Origin: Candidatus Omnitrophota bacterium
GTDB taxonomy: Bacteria > Omnitrophota > Koll11 > Duberdicusellales > 4484-171
Assembly (NCBI GenBank): GCA_030692055.1
Contig: JAUYCY010000120.1
Location: 1 to 64,000, forward strand
Length of the DNA: 64,000 nucleotides
Direction of reading: 5' to 3'
The notes below the pieces were generated by a model. The model ran no database searches, had not been told where the DNA came from, and saw nothing but the letters and a program-made list of their open reading frames with translations. A program made the translations under genes and the position numbers. Position 1 is the stretch's first letter, and each line of letters begins with the position of its first letter. Below, in pieces: positions 36,524-45,615 of this stretch.

Positions 36524-37473
36524 TGCTTTATAAGCCGTATTTTTGAATTTATCAATTTAATAACATGACCTGAAATAAACAGTAAGAAATATTTTATTAA
36601 TTTTAAATAAAACTCAAAACTTAAAGGATAAATACGTATGCAATTAACTATTTCATTAACCCCTTGTTTAAATTTTTGATTATGTTTATAAAAATACGCC
36701 CTTTGCAGATTTAAATCGGACTTTGCTTTTAGAAATTTATTACGATAATAACTACGCAATTTTTCCTCTTTTTTGTACCAATAATCCATTATCTCTAAGC
36801 GCTCATTAACTTCCAATAAGACATCTTTGCTGGCTCTACTGCTATGAAGATGGTAAATCCCCAACGGTTTATCTAAATAATCAAAATCATAATCTCGCGA
36901 GATTCTCAAAAATAACTCCCATTCTTCTGCTATCTTCAAGCTAAGCCTAAAAGGTAAATAATCCTTCAGGAGATCAGTCCTCATTGCTACGCTGGATAAA
37001 GGTATAAAATTCCCTCCTAGTAAAAATTCGTAAAAAACTTTACCCCTCTGTGGCTGCCTCTTAGAAAAATAGCGAAAACTACACTCTGCTTTATCTTCAT
37101 ATACACTTAACATATCTGTAAAAACTAAGGCGATACCGGGCTTACCTCTAAACAACTCTAACTGTAACTCTAATTTCTCGGGAAACCATTCATCATCATG
37201 GTCTAAAAAGGCAATGTATGCGCCTTGAGAAAGTTCGCATAAACGATTACGGGATGAGGCAAGCCCCTGGTTTTTCTGATAATAGTAACGGACCCTGTTA
37301 TCTTTTTTTTGAAGCCTCCCTACAATGTCTCCCGTATTATCGTTTGAGCCATCGTCAAGGACAATCACTTCAATATTCTTATATGTCTGATTTATTGCAC
37401 TCAAGATGGTGCGTTCTATAAAATTTTGCGCATTATATGCCGGAATTGTTACCGACACTAAAGGATTATACAT
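36520..37473 (-). CDS. GT2-family glycosyltransferase
   Basis: A 317-residue GT-A enzyme with VSVTIPAYNAQNFIERTI, VLDDGSNDNT, GLASSRN, the DXD variant FLDHDDEW, and a terminal hydrophobic segment (FLLFISGHVIKLI). Inverting transferase of the O-antigen and capsule type; specificity unknown. Directly upstream of, and coupled to, a GT4 gene. Confidence 0.88.
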   Translation of the reverse strand: MYNPLVSVTIPAYNAQNFIERTILSAINQTYKNIEVIVLDDGSNDNTGDIVGRLQKKDNRVRYYYQKNQGLASSRNRLCELSQGAYIAFLDHDDEWFPEKLELQLELFRGKPGIALVFTDMLSVYEDKAECSFRYFSKRQPQRGKVFYEFLLGGNFIPLSSVAMRTDLLKDYLPFRLSLKIAEEWELFLRISRDYDFDYLDKPLGIYHLHSSRASKDVLLEVNERLEIMDYWYKKEEKLRSYYRNKFLKAKSDLNLQRAYFYKHNQKFKQGVNEIVNCIRIYPLSFEFYLKLIKYFLLFISGHVIKLINSKIRLIKQ

Positions 37474-37479
37474 AATAAA

Positions 37480-38586
37480 CTATTTAAAAAATTCTTTAAT
37501 TGAATCTATAACTAACCCCACGTCATCATCAGATAGGTCATAATAAAGGGGTAATGTTAATATCTCTTGCCATATTCGTTCTGTAACCGGTAATTTAGTT
37601 GCATATTTCTTAAAAAATGATTGTAGGTGATTAGGAATATAGTGGATGCCTGTCTCTATACCTCTTTCTTTCAAAAAAATCATCAACCTATCTCTATCTT
37701 TCTTTACTCGAAGTATATAACAATAAGGTGATATTTTCTCTATGTCTTTTTTTAAGATACTCAATTCTGGTGTCCCCTCAAATGCACTATCATACATCTT
37801 TACTAACTCTTGTCTTCTTTTAATGAATTGGCCTATCTTCTTCATCTGAATTAAGCCAATTGCGGCATTGATATTACTCATATGGTAACGGTACCCTTGA
37901 GTTGTTACGTCGTAATACCAACTACGTTCATTCTTATAACGCGTCCAAGTATCTCTATCAATACCCAAGAGTCTTTTTTTTTGTAATAAATCTGCCCAAG
38001 TACCATTATTGGTCGTAATGCAACCGCCTTCGCCGCAGGTAATTACTTTAACCGGATCAAAACTAAAACAGGTCATACTGCCGAAAGAACCAATTTTTTT
38101 GTCTTTGTAAATTGAGCCAAAACTATGACAGGCATCTTCAATTACGGTCAATTTATGTGCTTGGGCCAAAGAAAGAAACGCATCCATATCTACGGGATTA
38201 CCGCAATAATGGACAGGTAAAATGGCTTTCGTTCTCTTAGAAAGTTTATCTTCTATGCTTGCAACATCTATATTCAGCGTTTCTTCTTCAACATCGCAAA
38301 AAACAGGCTTACCGCCACAAGCAACAATTGCCTGTATTGCTGCTGCGTAAGTTAAAGAAGGAGTGATTATTTCATCGTGAGGTTCTATGCCCAGCACATC
38401 GATTGCTAAATGGATAGCGGAAGTACCGGTATTTACCGCTACAACATGCTTTACTCCTAAGTAATCCCTTATAGCATCTTCGAATTCTTTTACCACAGAA
38501 CCCATCCCTAACCAACTCGTAGAAAAAACTTCTTCAATTTTTTTTAATTCTTCTTTGCCAATGGAAGGTTTAGAAACTGGCAACAT
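37480..38586 (-). CDS. DegT/DnrJ/EryC1/StrS-family PLP aminotransferase
   Basis: A 368-residue enzyme with NTGTSAIHLA, EDACHSFGS (Asp151) and the Schiff-base lysine Lys180 in SFDPVK, then TCGEGG. Sequence type resembles perosamine-synthase-like 4-aminotransferases. A likely substrate is the 4-keto-6-deoxy sugar of the LegB-like dehydratase at 34370-35353, with two transferase genes between; this link is an inference. Confidence 0.87.
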   Translation of the reverse strand: MLPVSKPSIGKEELKKIEEVFSTSWLGMGSVVKEFEDAIRDYLGVKHVVAVNTGTSAIHLAIDVLGIEPHDEIITPSLTYAAAIQAIVACGGKPVFCDVEEETLNIDVASIEDKLSKRTKAILPVHYCGNPVDMDAFLSLAQAHKLTVIEDACHSFGSIYKDKKIGSFGSMTCFSFDPVKVITCGEGGCITTNNGTWADLLQKKRLLGIDRDTWTRYKNERSWYYDVTTQGYRYHMSNINAAIGLIQMKKIGQFIKRRQELVKMYDSAFEGTPELSILKKDIEKISPYCYILRVKKDRDRLMIFLKERGIETGIHYIPNHLQSFFKKYATKLPVTERIWQEILTLPLYYDLSDDDVGLVIDSIKEFFK

Positions 38587-38592
38587 ATTTTT

Positions 38593-40071
38593 TTATCCTA
38601 TCCTGATTGATGAAAAAATTTCTTTTACTAATCTTATGGGGTTACTAAATAATTTCTGAATTATTTTACCAAAAAGTAAAAATGGATGTGACCTATAATA
38701 TTCCCTTCTTAAAAAAAAGTAACTTTGCTGACAGATTTTTTTAATATCTTCCCCCGTCCAGTTTTCTGTGGAGATACTGAAGCTTTTAATATGTAAGTTG
38801 TCGAGAGAATAATCTTTGGATATATACCCTTTTTCGAGACACAAATTGTATAATTCTGACCCGGGATAAGGCGTAGCAATAGACACAAAAGGATTATAAA
38901 TACCCACCTCTTTTACAAAACGGAAACTATCCCACATCTGACTCAACGTCTCCCCCGGAACTCCTAATATTAAAAAAATACCAACATCCAAACCTATGCT
39001 CTTTGCATATTTAATTAATGGCTTAACTTTCTTTAAATTTAGTGGTTTCTTTATCAAGTTATTTAAAACCTCCTGATTTCCTGACTCTATAGCAAAATTC
39101 AATTTATAACAGCCGGCCTGTTTCATTTTATCAATTAGTCTCTCGTTTAAAGCAAAAGCTGCCACGCCATTAGGGGTATCCCATTTAAAATTAAATTTTT
39201 CCTCTGTCATAAGGTCGAATATTCTCTCTGCCCTAGAGACATCTAAGGTTACATTATCATCTTCGAACAGTAGCTCCTCGATTCCATGCCGGTCTCTAAG
39301 TTGTTGCATTTCTTGAATAACATTTTCTGGTGACCGACTACGATACCCTCTACCCCAAACTTTATGAGCAGAACAAAAAATGCATTTCGCCGGACATCCT
39401 CTTGAGGTAATAATAGGAGAAAATCTTCTATATCTTCGTTTGCCATGAGAAAATTCTAAACCAAAATACTTCTCCATATTTAATAAATGTCTGGCAGGAA
39501 AAGGAATGCTGTCTAGATCTTGAATAAAATCTATCCTGGGTATAATCTTTACGTTACCGTTATCCCTGAAAGCAATACCGTTTAGGGTATTTATATCCTT
39601 TTCCATCTCTAGACATGATATTAAATCAGTAATAATTGATTCGCCTTCGCCCAGCACAACAAAATCAACATTTTTATCTTCCATCGCCAGCTCAGGCATT
39701 GCTGTCGGATGTGCCCCTCCGGCAACAGTAACAATAGCTCTGTTTATCTGTTTGGCTATTTCGTATATCTGGTGGGCATTTTTTCTCTGCTTAGTAAACA
39801 GATTATTAACCCCAACTATATCCGGCTGGAACTCAGCAATAACTCTCTCTATTTCATTAACTGGGCTACCTATTCTAATCGTCTCATTGTCAATATCTTC
39901 TCGTTTATCCCAGCCCTCAATGAGGCAATCATATATCTTTACATCTATATCACGACTTTCCAAGACAGCGGCTATATAACCTAACCCTAAAGGAGGAAGC
40001 GGGTTGATATCGATTCCATTTTTTGCTGTAAAAGCAGGTGGTATAAATAAAAGGGCTTTTTTTATCTTCAT
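38593..40071 (-). CDS. Cobalamin-binding-domain radical SAM protein
   Basis: A 492-residue protein. The N-terminal B12-binding-like domain has PPLGLGYIAAVL, AGGAHPTAMPEL and GEGES; the radical SAM core has Cys226, Cys230 and Cys233 in CPAKCIFC, then EDDNVTLD. Closely similar in architecture to the protein at 24150-25553. Substrate unknown. It follows the large GT-B-like gene by six bases and precedes the DegT gene by six. Confidence 0.85.
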   Translation of the reverse strand: MKIKKALLFIPPAFTAKNGIDINPLPPLGLGYIAAVLESRDIDVKIYDCLIEGWDKREDIDNETIRIGSPVNEIERVIAEFQPDIVGVNNLFTKQRKNAHQIYEIAKQINRAIVTVAGGAHPTAMPELAMEDKNVDFVVLGEGESIITDLISCLEMEKDINTLNGIAFRDNGNVKIIPRIDFIQDLDSIPFPARHLLNMEKYFGLEFSHGKRRYRRFSPIITSRGCPAKCIFCSAHKVWGRGYRSRSPENVIQEMQQLRDRHGIEELLFEDDNVTLDVSRAERIFDLMTEEKFNFKWDTPNGVAAFALNERLIDKMKQAGCYKLNFAIESGNQEVLNNLIKKPLNLKKVKPLIKYAKSIGLDVGIFLILGVPGETLSQMWDSFRFVKEVGIYNPFVSIATPYPGSELYNLCLEKGYISKDYSLDNLHIKSFSISTENWTGEDIKKICQQSYFFLRREYYRSHPFLLFGKIIQKLFSNPIRLVKEIFSSIRIG

Positions 40072-40077
40072 TTGGGG

Positions 40078-42048
40078 TTAGTTCAATGCCTCTATTTTTT
40101 CCAGGAATTCGCTATCGCTATTAAAGAAAGTAAAATAATCATTGATAAAATTGTAACAGGCATCATAATCCAAGAGCTGAAAATGCTTCAAATGAACGGT
40201 TGCTACTTCTCTTAGCTTTATCGGTGTTTTAATAAACTCAACCAACTCACACAGACCTCTTAACGGATTCATATTTAAATAAGTAGATAATAACACAGAT
40301 AATACTGGAAGGCGGTAGGCTATTGCCTCAATCGCCGCAGAAGAAACATTCGTTATAACTACCTTTGAATCTTTCATTAATTCAGAAAGGGGTGTATTTA
40401 CAAAATCAAATAATTTCTCGTCAAACTTAACATCTAAACCTTTTAATATTGTCTCTATCGGCGTATCGGGATGCCCCTTAATCACAATTTTATAACCGCT
40501 CTCTCCTTTAAAAGCTTGATAAAGGTAATATAATAATTCGCGGGATTCCCCAGGCAAGATTGACAAGGCAACTAAAATTTTATCTTTCCTCTTTTGGTCA
40601 CAATTATTTACGGCGTTTTTAAGATGTTGATATCTCAATGCTCCGGAAAAAAATAATCTCTCTCTGGGCCAACCGCATTCGCTAAAAAGCCTATTTGTAA
40701 CTCTCCCAGAGCATCCTAAAAAATCTGGCTTCGGCATACAACTAATAATGTTCTTATTATCTAACTCGGAAGGGCTATTGAAATAATGCAGCAATAATAA
40801 TGGCACCGTGGCATGCTGGAGTGCGATTATTTTAAGGCCCTTAACTTTATTTCCAGCGCAGACAAGAACCTTTTCCCAGGCATGCATCTCTGATAGATAA
40901 AGCACCTTGGTATTATGTCCCAAAGCAAGAAAGACATTTGTAAATACCCGAGAATAATATAGCGCTTCCATTAATGTCTTTCCGCAAAAAGAACTTAACC
41001 AGTCGCTCGCAAACAGCGGCCATATTATTAATTTATCTCTATACCTAAATCCTTTCTTGATTTGTGGACGAATTAAAAGAAATCTGAAAGAAAAATATAG
41101 GTGGTCTACGAGAATGCGAAGCAAATCAGAAAAACCTACCCATTCCTCACAAACAAATAAATTGTCTCCCCATTCATTTATTTTATTTGCTAAATTTAGC
41201 GACTTACTGAAATCAAACCCTTCTTCGTCTACAACCATAGCTAACCAACTGTGGCTATTTTCTTCATTTTTCCTTAAGGCTACCTGAAGCGGCCCATAAT
41301 ATCTATTGATAAATTTATTAAAATCCAGCGCCTTCTTGTCTACTAGTGGAAAATATGTCACCGCTAAATATTTACTATTTTTTAATTTAGCGATTCTATC
41401 TTTCTGTCTTTTCATATTACATCTGGCAAGGACAAACCTTTTTAATAAAGAAAACAAGAAAAAAAGAAGATTAGTAGTAATAGCGATGGAAATAGAAAAT
41501 GGTTGTCTTCTTGCGCGGGCATTAAAATTATGTATTTTTAAAGGATAAGTTCTAGTATTAACGCGAATCGATTCATATAATGCAAGATTACCGATATCCA
41601 TCCAAACTTCCTTACATCTTTCATTATCAATAATATCCATGATCGCAATAAATTTTGCGAAATTATGAAAACTGATTGTCTTCAAGGTATTTTTCTCGGC
41701 AATTAAGGAAAACCACCATATTGAGAAATCTTTAAAAGGGTACTTGAAATAGTACTTTAGGGTTCTATTGTTGATCTTAAATTCTGAAAAGTCTGAAATA
41801 AAATTAACAAAATCGCTGCGCAGGGAATAACCTACCTGATTAAAAATATCTGGGAAATCAATTAACTTAATTTCTGCTTGCGATATACTAGCCAATTTTT
41901 CCCTTACAACAGAAATCGTTCCGTCATTAGTGGTTAAGGGACAGAGGATAAACTTTGCGGCTTCCAATTTTTCTGCTTCTCTAAATACCTTTGGCAGAGA
42001 AAGGCTGTCATCAAATACTAACAGAACCGTTTTTACTTGTCTAGTCAT
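40078..42048 (-). CDS. Large GT-B-like surface-carbohydrate protein with HP and SS motifs (candidate CMP-sugar transferase)
   Basis: About 656 residues. The N-terminal half is not recognisable to me; a hydrophobic or basic stretch lies near residue 200. The C-terminal half contains KGHP (His526-Pro527) and NVSSAAIEA (Ser569-Ser570), spaced as the HP and SS motifs of bacterial polysialyl-, sialyl- and Kdo-transferases and of capsule-synthesis relatives. The start is uncertain: ATG 42048 overlaps the cytidylyltransferase stop as ATGA and has GGGGA upstream, while ATG 42063 lacks any site. Coupling to a CMP-transferase gene supports a CMP-donor transferase role. Confidence 0.55.
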   Translation of the reverse strand: MTRQVKTVLLVFDDSLSLPKVFREAEKLEAAKFILCPLTTNDGTISVVREKLASISQAEIKLIDFPDIFNQVGYSLRSDFVNFISDFSEFKINNRTLKYYFKYPFKDFSIWWFSLIAEKNTLKTISFHNFAKFIAIMDIIDNERCKEVWMDIGNLALYESIRVNTRTYPLKIHNFNARARRQPFSISIAITTNLLFFLFSLLKRFVLARCNMKRQKDRIAKLKNSKYLAVTYFPLVDKKALDFNKFINRYYGPLQVALRKNEENSHSWLAMVVDEEGFDFSKSLNLANKINEWGDNLFVCEEWVGFSDLLRILVDHLYFSFRFLLIRPQIKKGFRYRDKLIIWPLFASDWLSSFCGKTLMEALYYSRVFTNVFLALGHNTKVLYLSEMHAWEKVLVCAGNKVKGLKIIALQHATVPLLLLHYFNSPSELDNKNIISCMPKPDFLGCSGRVTNRLFSECGWPRERLFFSGALRYQHLKNAVNNCDQKRKDKILVALSILPGESRELLYYLYQAFKGESGYKIVIKGHPDTPIETILKGLDVKFDEKLFDFVNTPLSELMKDSKVVITNVSSAAIEAIAYRLPVLSVLLSTYLNMNPLRGLCELVEFIKTPIKLREVATVHLKHFQLLDYDACYNFINDYFTFFNSDSEFLEKIEALN

Positions 42049-42794
42049 CCTCGTTTTCCCCATGGGATATCATTTTCCGTAAAACCGCGGGAGCGTAACC
42101 AGTACTCGGCTGCAGGGATCTGCCATTCATAATCTATATCGAACCCGTAGTCGTTCATCAAGGCATATGATTTCCTCCCCATCCATCTGTAGGGAAGTTG
42201 GCCTTCATCCATATGAGTAAAACATCTGGCTCTCATAATCTGTACCTGGAGGTCACAGAAATAGCAATCTCCCTGGCTGTCTCTTATAGAAGTAATATTC
42301 CCTAGTAACTTCGGTTCCACAAACGGTTGGATAATATTTTCGGCATCAACCTTATGTGCCCTGGCCGGTGAAAACATATTGAATTTGCATACAGAAAAGG
42401 CAGTATCAAAATCTTTATGTTCTCTTAGTGCCTCGATTCCTTTATCAACTAACTGCGGATCGACCATAGGAGAATTGGCAAAGAATAACGCAACAATTTC
42501 TATTGTGTCGCCTACAGTCTCAACCATCTGCTTATAGGCAAAAATAAGCGAATCCTCAAGTAGGGTATCCGGCTGGGCCAACTCTTTTGGCCGAGGCAGG
42601 TATACCCCTGCATATTTTTGCCCCATTTCGGCTATAAACGGCGAATCAGTGGAAACAAATAGTTTTTCGATCATCCGGCTGTGTTTTGCTGCCAATAACG
42701 GATACTCAACCACGGGTCTGCCAAGAAGCAATTTTGTGTGCTTGCCGGGACAACCGATACTCTTATCCTTACCCACCAAAAGCGCTGCAATCAT
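42045..42794 (-). CDS. NeuA-type cytidylyltransferase
   Basis: A 249-residue member of the CMP-acylneuraminate synthetase superfamily. The nucleotide loop reads LLVGKDKSIGCPGKHTK, where classical NeuA has ARGGSKGIPGKN; then VVEYPLLAA, FVSTDS and FANSPMVDP. The divergent loop marks it as a different subtype from the NeuA at 56233-56934. It should join CMP (or CDP, if the acceptor is a phosphate) to an acidic product of the preceding genes. GGAGG lies upstream of the ATG, which also overlaps the HAD stop as ATGA. Confidence 0.8.
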   Translation of the reverse strand: MIAALLVGKDKSIGCPGKHTKLLLGRPVVEYPLLAAKHSRMIEKLFVSTDSPFIAEMGQKYAGVYLPRPKELAQPDTLLEDSLIFAYKQMVETVGDTIEIVALFFANSPMVDPQLVDKGIEALREHKDFDTAFSVCKFNMFSPARAHKVDAENIIQPFVEPKLLGNITSIRDSQGDCYFCDLQVQIMRARCFTHMDEGQLPYRWMGRKSYALMNDYGFDIDYEWQIPAAEYWLRSRGFTENDIPWGKRG

Positions 42795-43570
42795 GATTCT
42801 TTCCTCCCTTTTAAATACTGCACAAACGCATTAAAACCTGCGAAATTCTTGTATTTCTTCTTTCTGGCCATAGCTACCGAATCCTTTGAAATATATCCCC
42901 ATTTCGCAAGGCAACAATTTATATTTAACTTGAGCAGTTCGTCAAGATATGTAATGTTATCGTCTATGAACCAGACATCTTCTGGCCTGCGCCCGTTCTT
43001 AACACAGATAATCTTTACGGTTTCTGATTTTGATAAACCTCTTTCTTTAGTATAAATAAACCTATCTGCGATTTTTATGCGGTTCTGCAAGAATAGCGCC
43101 TTTACCGATCCCCTGTCTTTTGTTGTAGAAACGTAAATCTTAAAAGTCTTGCTCAATGAGCGGATACCTTCAGCTATGCCCGGATATATCTTATGGAGAC
43201 GCAACCACTTCTTGGGGTATTTTCTTCTGAAACGCTCTCTTGTTTTATAAAATTCCTTCCCAAAAGCAAGAGATTCATTCTTATATTTATTGGCCAGGTA
43301 CTTAAATTTCTTTTCGGATATCTGGTTGTTGCCTGAATCGTCAAAAGCCTTAAAAAGGATAAAATACTCTTTTGCAGGCCTCACCAGATGCCTATTCAAG
43401 AAAAAGTGCCTTTTTAATGATAGCGGCCCATCAAAGTTAAATCTCCATTTCTGCGCCATGACTCCATCTTTTAAACTTGAATATGCGTTATAAGCCACCA
43501 AGAAACACTCGTTTATGCTGTCACAGATCACTCCGTCAAAATCGATAATAAGAATGCCTTTCTTCGCCAT
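42791..43570 (-). CDS. HAD-superfamily phosphatase-like protein
   Basis: A 259-residue protein. Motif I is IIDFDGVICDS (nucleophile Asp10, acid/base Asp12), motif II VSTTKDRGS, and motif IV WFIDDNITYLDE. A helical cap of about 110 residues lies between motifs I and II. It probably removes a phosphate from a pathway intermediate. The ATG at 43570 follows the reductoisomerase-like stop by seven bases; a longer frame to 43618 would overlap it by 41 bases. Confidence 0.8.
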   Translation of the reverse strand: MAKKGILIIDFDGVICDSINECFLVAYNAYSSLKDGVMAQKWRFNFDGPLSLKRHFFLNRHLVRPAKEYFILFKAFDDSGNNQISEKKFKYLANKYKNESLAFGKEFYKTRERFRRKYPKKWLRLHKIYPGIAEGIRSLSKTFKIYVSTTKDRGSVKALFLQNRIKIADRFIYTKERGLSKSETVKIICVKNGRRPEDVWFIDDNITYLDELLKLNINCCLAKWGYISKDSVAMARKKKYKNFAGFNAFVQYLKGRKES

Positions 43571-43577
43571 CTTTATT

Positions 43578-44573
43578 CTAATCCTGGTAGAACTTAAATG
43601 TGTTACGCAACCTCTCATGAGTCTGCATAAGGTCGGATGAATTGTTTTCGCTCACCGTCTTCTTTAAATGCCTGTATCCCGATCTTCCTTCCTCTTTGAG
43701 TATTCTGGCAAAAGTACCGTTTTTGATTTTGCGCAAAATTTTCCTTATCATCTTTTTTTGAGAATCGGGGAATACTCTCTTCGCGTAATAAGCCATGCCG
43801 AACTGTGCTGTAGGTGAAGTATTATTCTGAAACACTTTGTACAAACCTACTTTTGTAGCCCCTAAAAGCAATTCTCCTATCTCACCCGACGCATACGTCT
43901 CAAGAAGGGCCACTTCTTTGCTATACCCTGCTTCTACCAAAGCGTCGTAGGATACCCTGATTGCCCTTACGATTACCGGAAGAAGAAAGTGCTCAATAAA
44001 GTGATCTACCTCAGTTTCTTCTTTAAAACTAACCTCTAAGGCACCCATTCTGGTTGCGCCGATTGCCTTTGCCATTGCCAAGACGCGTTTTTTTGCCCGA
44101 TGGGTATAATCCTGTTCTATCCCCACGAATACGGGCGCCCCCCTACCCTTTAAAAAGTATTCGCGGATCTGTTTTCCCGGCATCCGCGGAGCCATCAGCA
44201 TAACGTCGATATTTTTCGGAGTGATGATTCTCTTATACCGTATAGAAAATCCATGGGCAAATACTAGCGCCTTTCCTTTAGCGAGATTATCTCGAATATA
44301 ATTATTATACATATATTCCTGGGCGTCATCGGGTATCAACATATATATGATGGTTCCTAAACGCGCTGCCTCTGCAGGCGAAAGGAGCTTAAATCCGTCT
44401 TTGGCAACCTGCGGGGAATATCTATCTTTTATATTTCCGATTAAGACATTGATACCCGAATCTCGCATATTCAATGCCTGATTACGGCCCTGGATACCGT
44501 ATCCGATTATGGCTACTTTTTCGTTTTTAAGGTCAGACAGCCTTGCGTCTTTATCGTAATAAACCTTAGCCAT
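43578..44573 (-). CDS. Ketol-acid reductoisomerase-like protein with altered active site
   Basis: A 331-residue paralogue of class I IlvC. The N-domain begins VYYDKDARLSDLKNEKVAIIGYGIQG and has AHGF with His107. In the C-domain FKEETEVDHFIEH keeps the metal ligands Asp190 and Glu194, and Glu225 is kept. However, the APKGPG lysine is Arg130 (APRMPG), the position of the second helix Glu is Ser229, and the substrate loop SDTAEYG reads SPTAQFG. It therefore probably acts on a different substrate or only reduces. GGAG is seven bases before the ATG. Neighbours are not valine or isoleucine genes. Confidence 0.82.
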   Translation of the reverse strand: MAKVYYDKDARLSDLKNEKVAIIGYGIQGRNQALNMRDSGINVLIGNIKDRYSPQVAKDGFKLLSPAEAARLGTIIYMLIPDDAQEYMYNNYIRDNLAKGKALVFAHGFSIRYKRIITPKNIDVMLMAPRMPGKQIREYFLKGRGAPVFVGIEQDYTHRAKKRVLAMAKAIGATRMGALEVSFKEETEVDHFIEHFLLPVIVRAIRVSYDALVEAGYSKEVALLETYASGEIGELLLGATKVGLYKVFQNNTSPTAQFGMAYYAKRVFPDSQKKMIRKILRKIKNGTFARILKEEGRSGYRHLKKTVSENNSSDLMQTHERLRNTFKFYQD

Positions 44574-44575
44574 AT

Positions 44576-45610
44576 TTATTCTCCTTTTAAGAATTCTTTA
44601 TTTACTATATTTCTTGGCTGTTTTCCTAAAACGGCATCCCGCGCAGCAATAACAGCTTTACAACAAAGATCAAAACCCGCTTCTTCAGAATAAAAAGCCG
44701 CATGTGGCGATATGATTAACCTGCCCTTAATCCATTCTTCATTAGAACGCCAGCTCTTAATTAAAGAGTGGTTTTCATCAGGAGGTTCTTGAGGCAAGAC
44801 ATCTGTGGCCACTGCTTGGATAATATTATTTTTGAGCGCCCACTCGATGATATCCAGGCTCTCAAATATTGGACCCCTTGCCGTATTGACTAAAATTGCT
44901 CCCTTCTTCATCAAAGATAAAAAATCTTTATTAATCATGCCTTTTGTCTCGGATGTCAAAGGAGTATGTATTGTTACTATATCTGATTCCTTTAGGAGAT
45001 TCTTTAGTCCATTGACCCTCTTTATGCCCAGCGCCTTATCATAGCCGTCTTCTTTATGGGGATCGCAAAAAAGCACATCGAAGCCAAAAACCTTAGACCT
45101 TAAAGCTACGGCAGTGCCGATTCTGCCCAGACCGACTATCCCTAAGGCCCTCGACCTTAAGCGGTGAATCGGTATACCTAACCTCCAATTCCATTTAGAA
45201 TGGGCCTCTTTTAAGTTATCGTTATAGTAATTAATCTTCCGGGATAAACTCAGGATAAAGGCCATGGCAACATCAGCTACTTCCTCCGTGCCATAATCAG
45301 GCACATTGGCCACAGCGATTCCGTTTTCTCCTGCTAGTTTTATGTCGATGTTGTCATATCCCACAGCAAGGCTTACCACGCATTTACATTTCTTAAGCTT
45401 CTTGATGGATTTTTCCGAGACCGTCATCCCTGGACTAACTATTAAGGCGTCAACATCTTCGATATGTTTTAACATACCGATCTCGTCAGGCACGTCAAGA
45501 CAGAGACATTCGAATTCATCGGTTAGCAACTCTTTCTTTATGTCTTCGAAGCGGTTAATGTACATCGACTGCCTGTTGCCTTCTGCAATAATAATCTTGT
45601 ACTTAGACAT
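44576..45610 (-). CDS. D-isomer-specific 2-hydroxyacid dehydrogenase
   Basis: About 344 residues. The NAD-binding domain has GIVGLGRIGTAVA; the catalytic triad is Arg in NTARGP, Glu in LPQEPPDE and His in ISPHAAFYS. It belongs with SerA/PdxB/CtBP-like enzymes that interconvert 2-hydroxy and 2-oxo acids. ATG 45610 with AGGGG upstream is favoured over an in-frame TTG three codons earlier. Five bases separate it from the GAPDH-like gene and two from the reductoisomerase-like gene, implying sequential steps. Confidence 0.85.
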   Translation of the reverse strand: MSKYKIIIAEGNRQSMYINRFEDIKKELLTDEFECLCLDVPDEIGMLKHIEDVDALIVSPGMTVSEKSIKKLKKCKCVVSLAVGYDNIDIKLAGENGIAVANVPDYGTEEVADVAMAFILSLSRKINYYNDNLKEAHSKWNWRLGIPIHRLRSRALGIVGLGRIGTAVALRSKVFGFDVLFCDPHKEDGYDKALGIKRVNGLKNLLKESDIVTIHTPLTSETKGMINKDFLSLMKKGAILVNTARGPIFESLDIIEWALKNNIIQAVATDVLPQEPPDENHSLIKSWRSNEEWIKGRLIISPHAAFYSEEAGFDLCCKAVIAARDAVLGKQPRNIVNKEFLKGE

Positions 45611-45615
45611 AGATA

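Noticed and set aside
39249..39446. Short minus-strand frame inside the radical SAM gene at 38593-40071
   Set aside because: Out-of-frame shadow of a strongly supported gene.
43578..44573. Housekeeping IlvC of valine/isoleucine synthesis
   Set aside because: No ilvBN, ilvD or leu genes nearby, divergent active site, and tight coupling to a cytidylyltransferase module.
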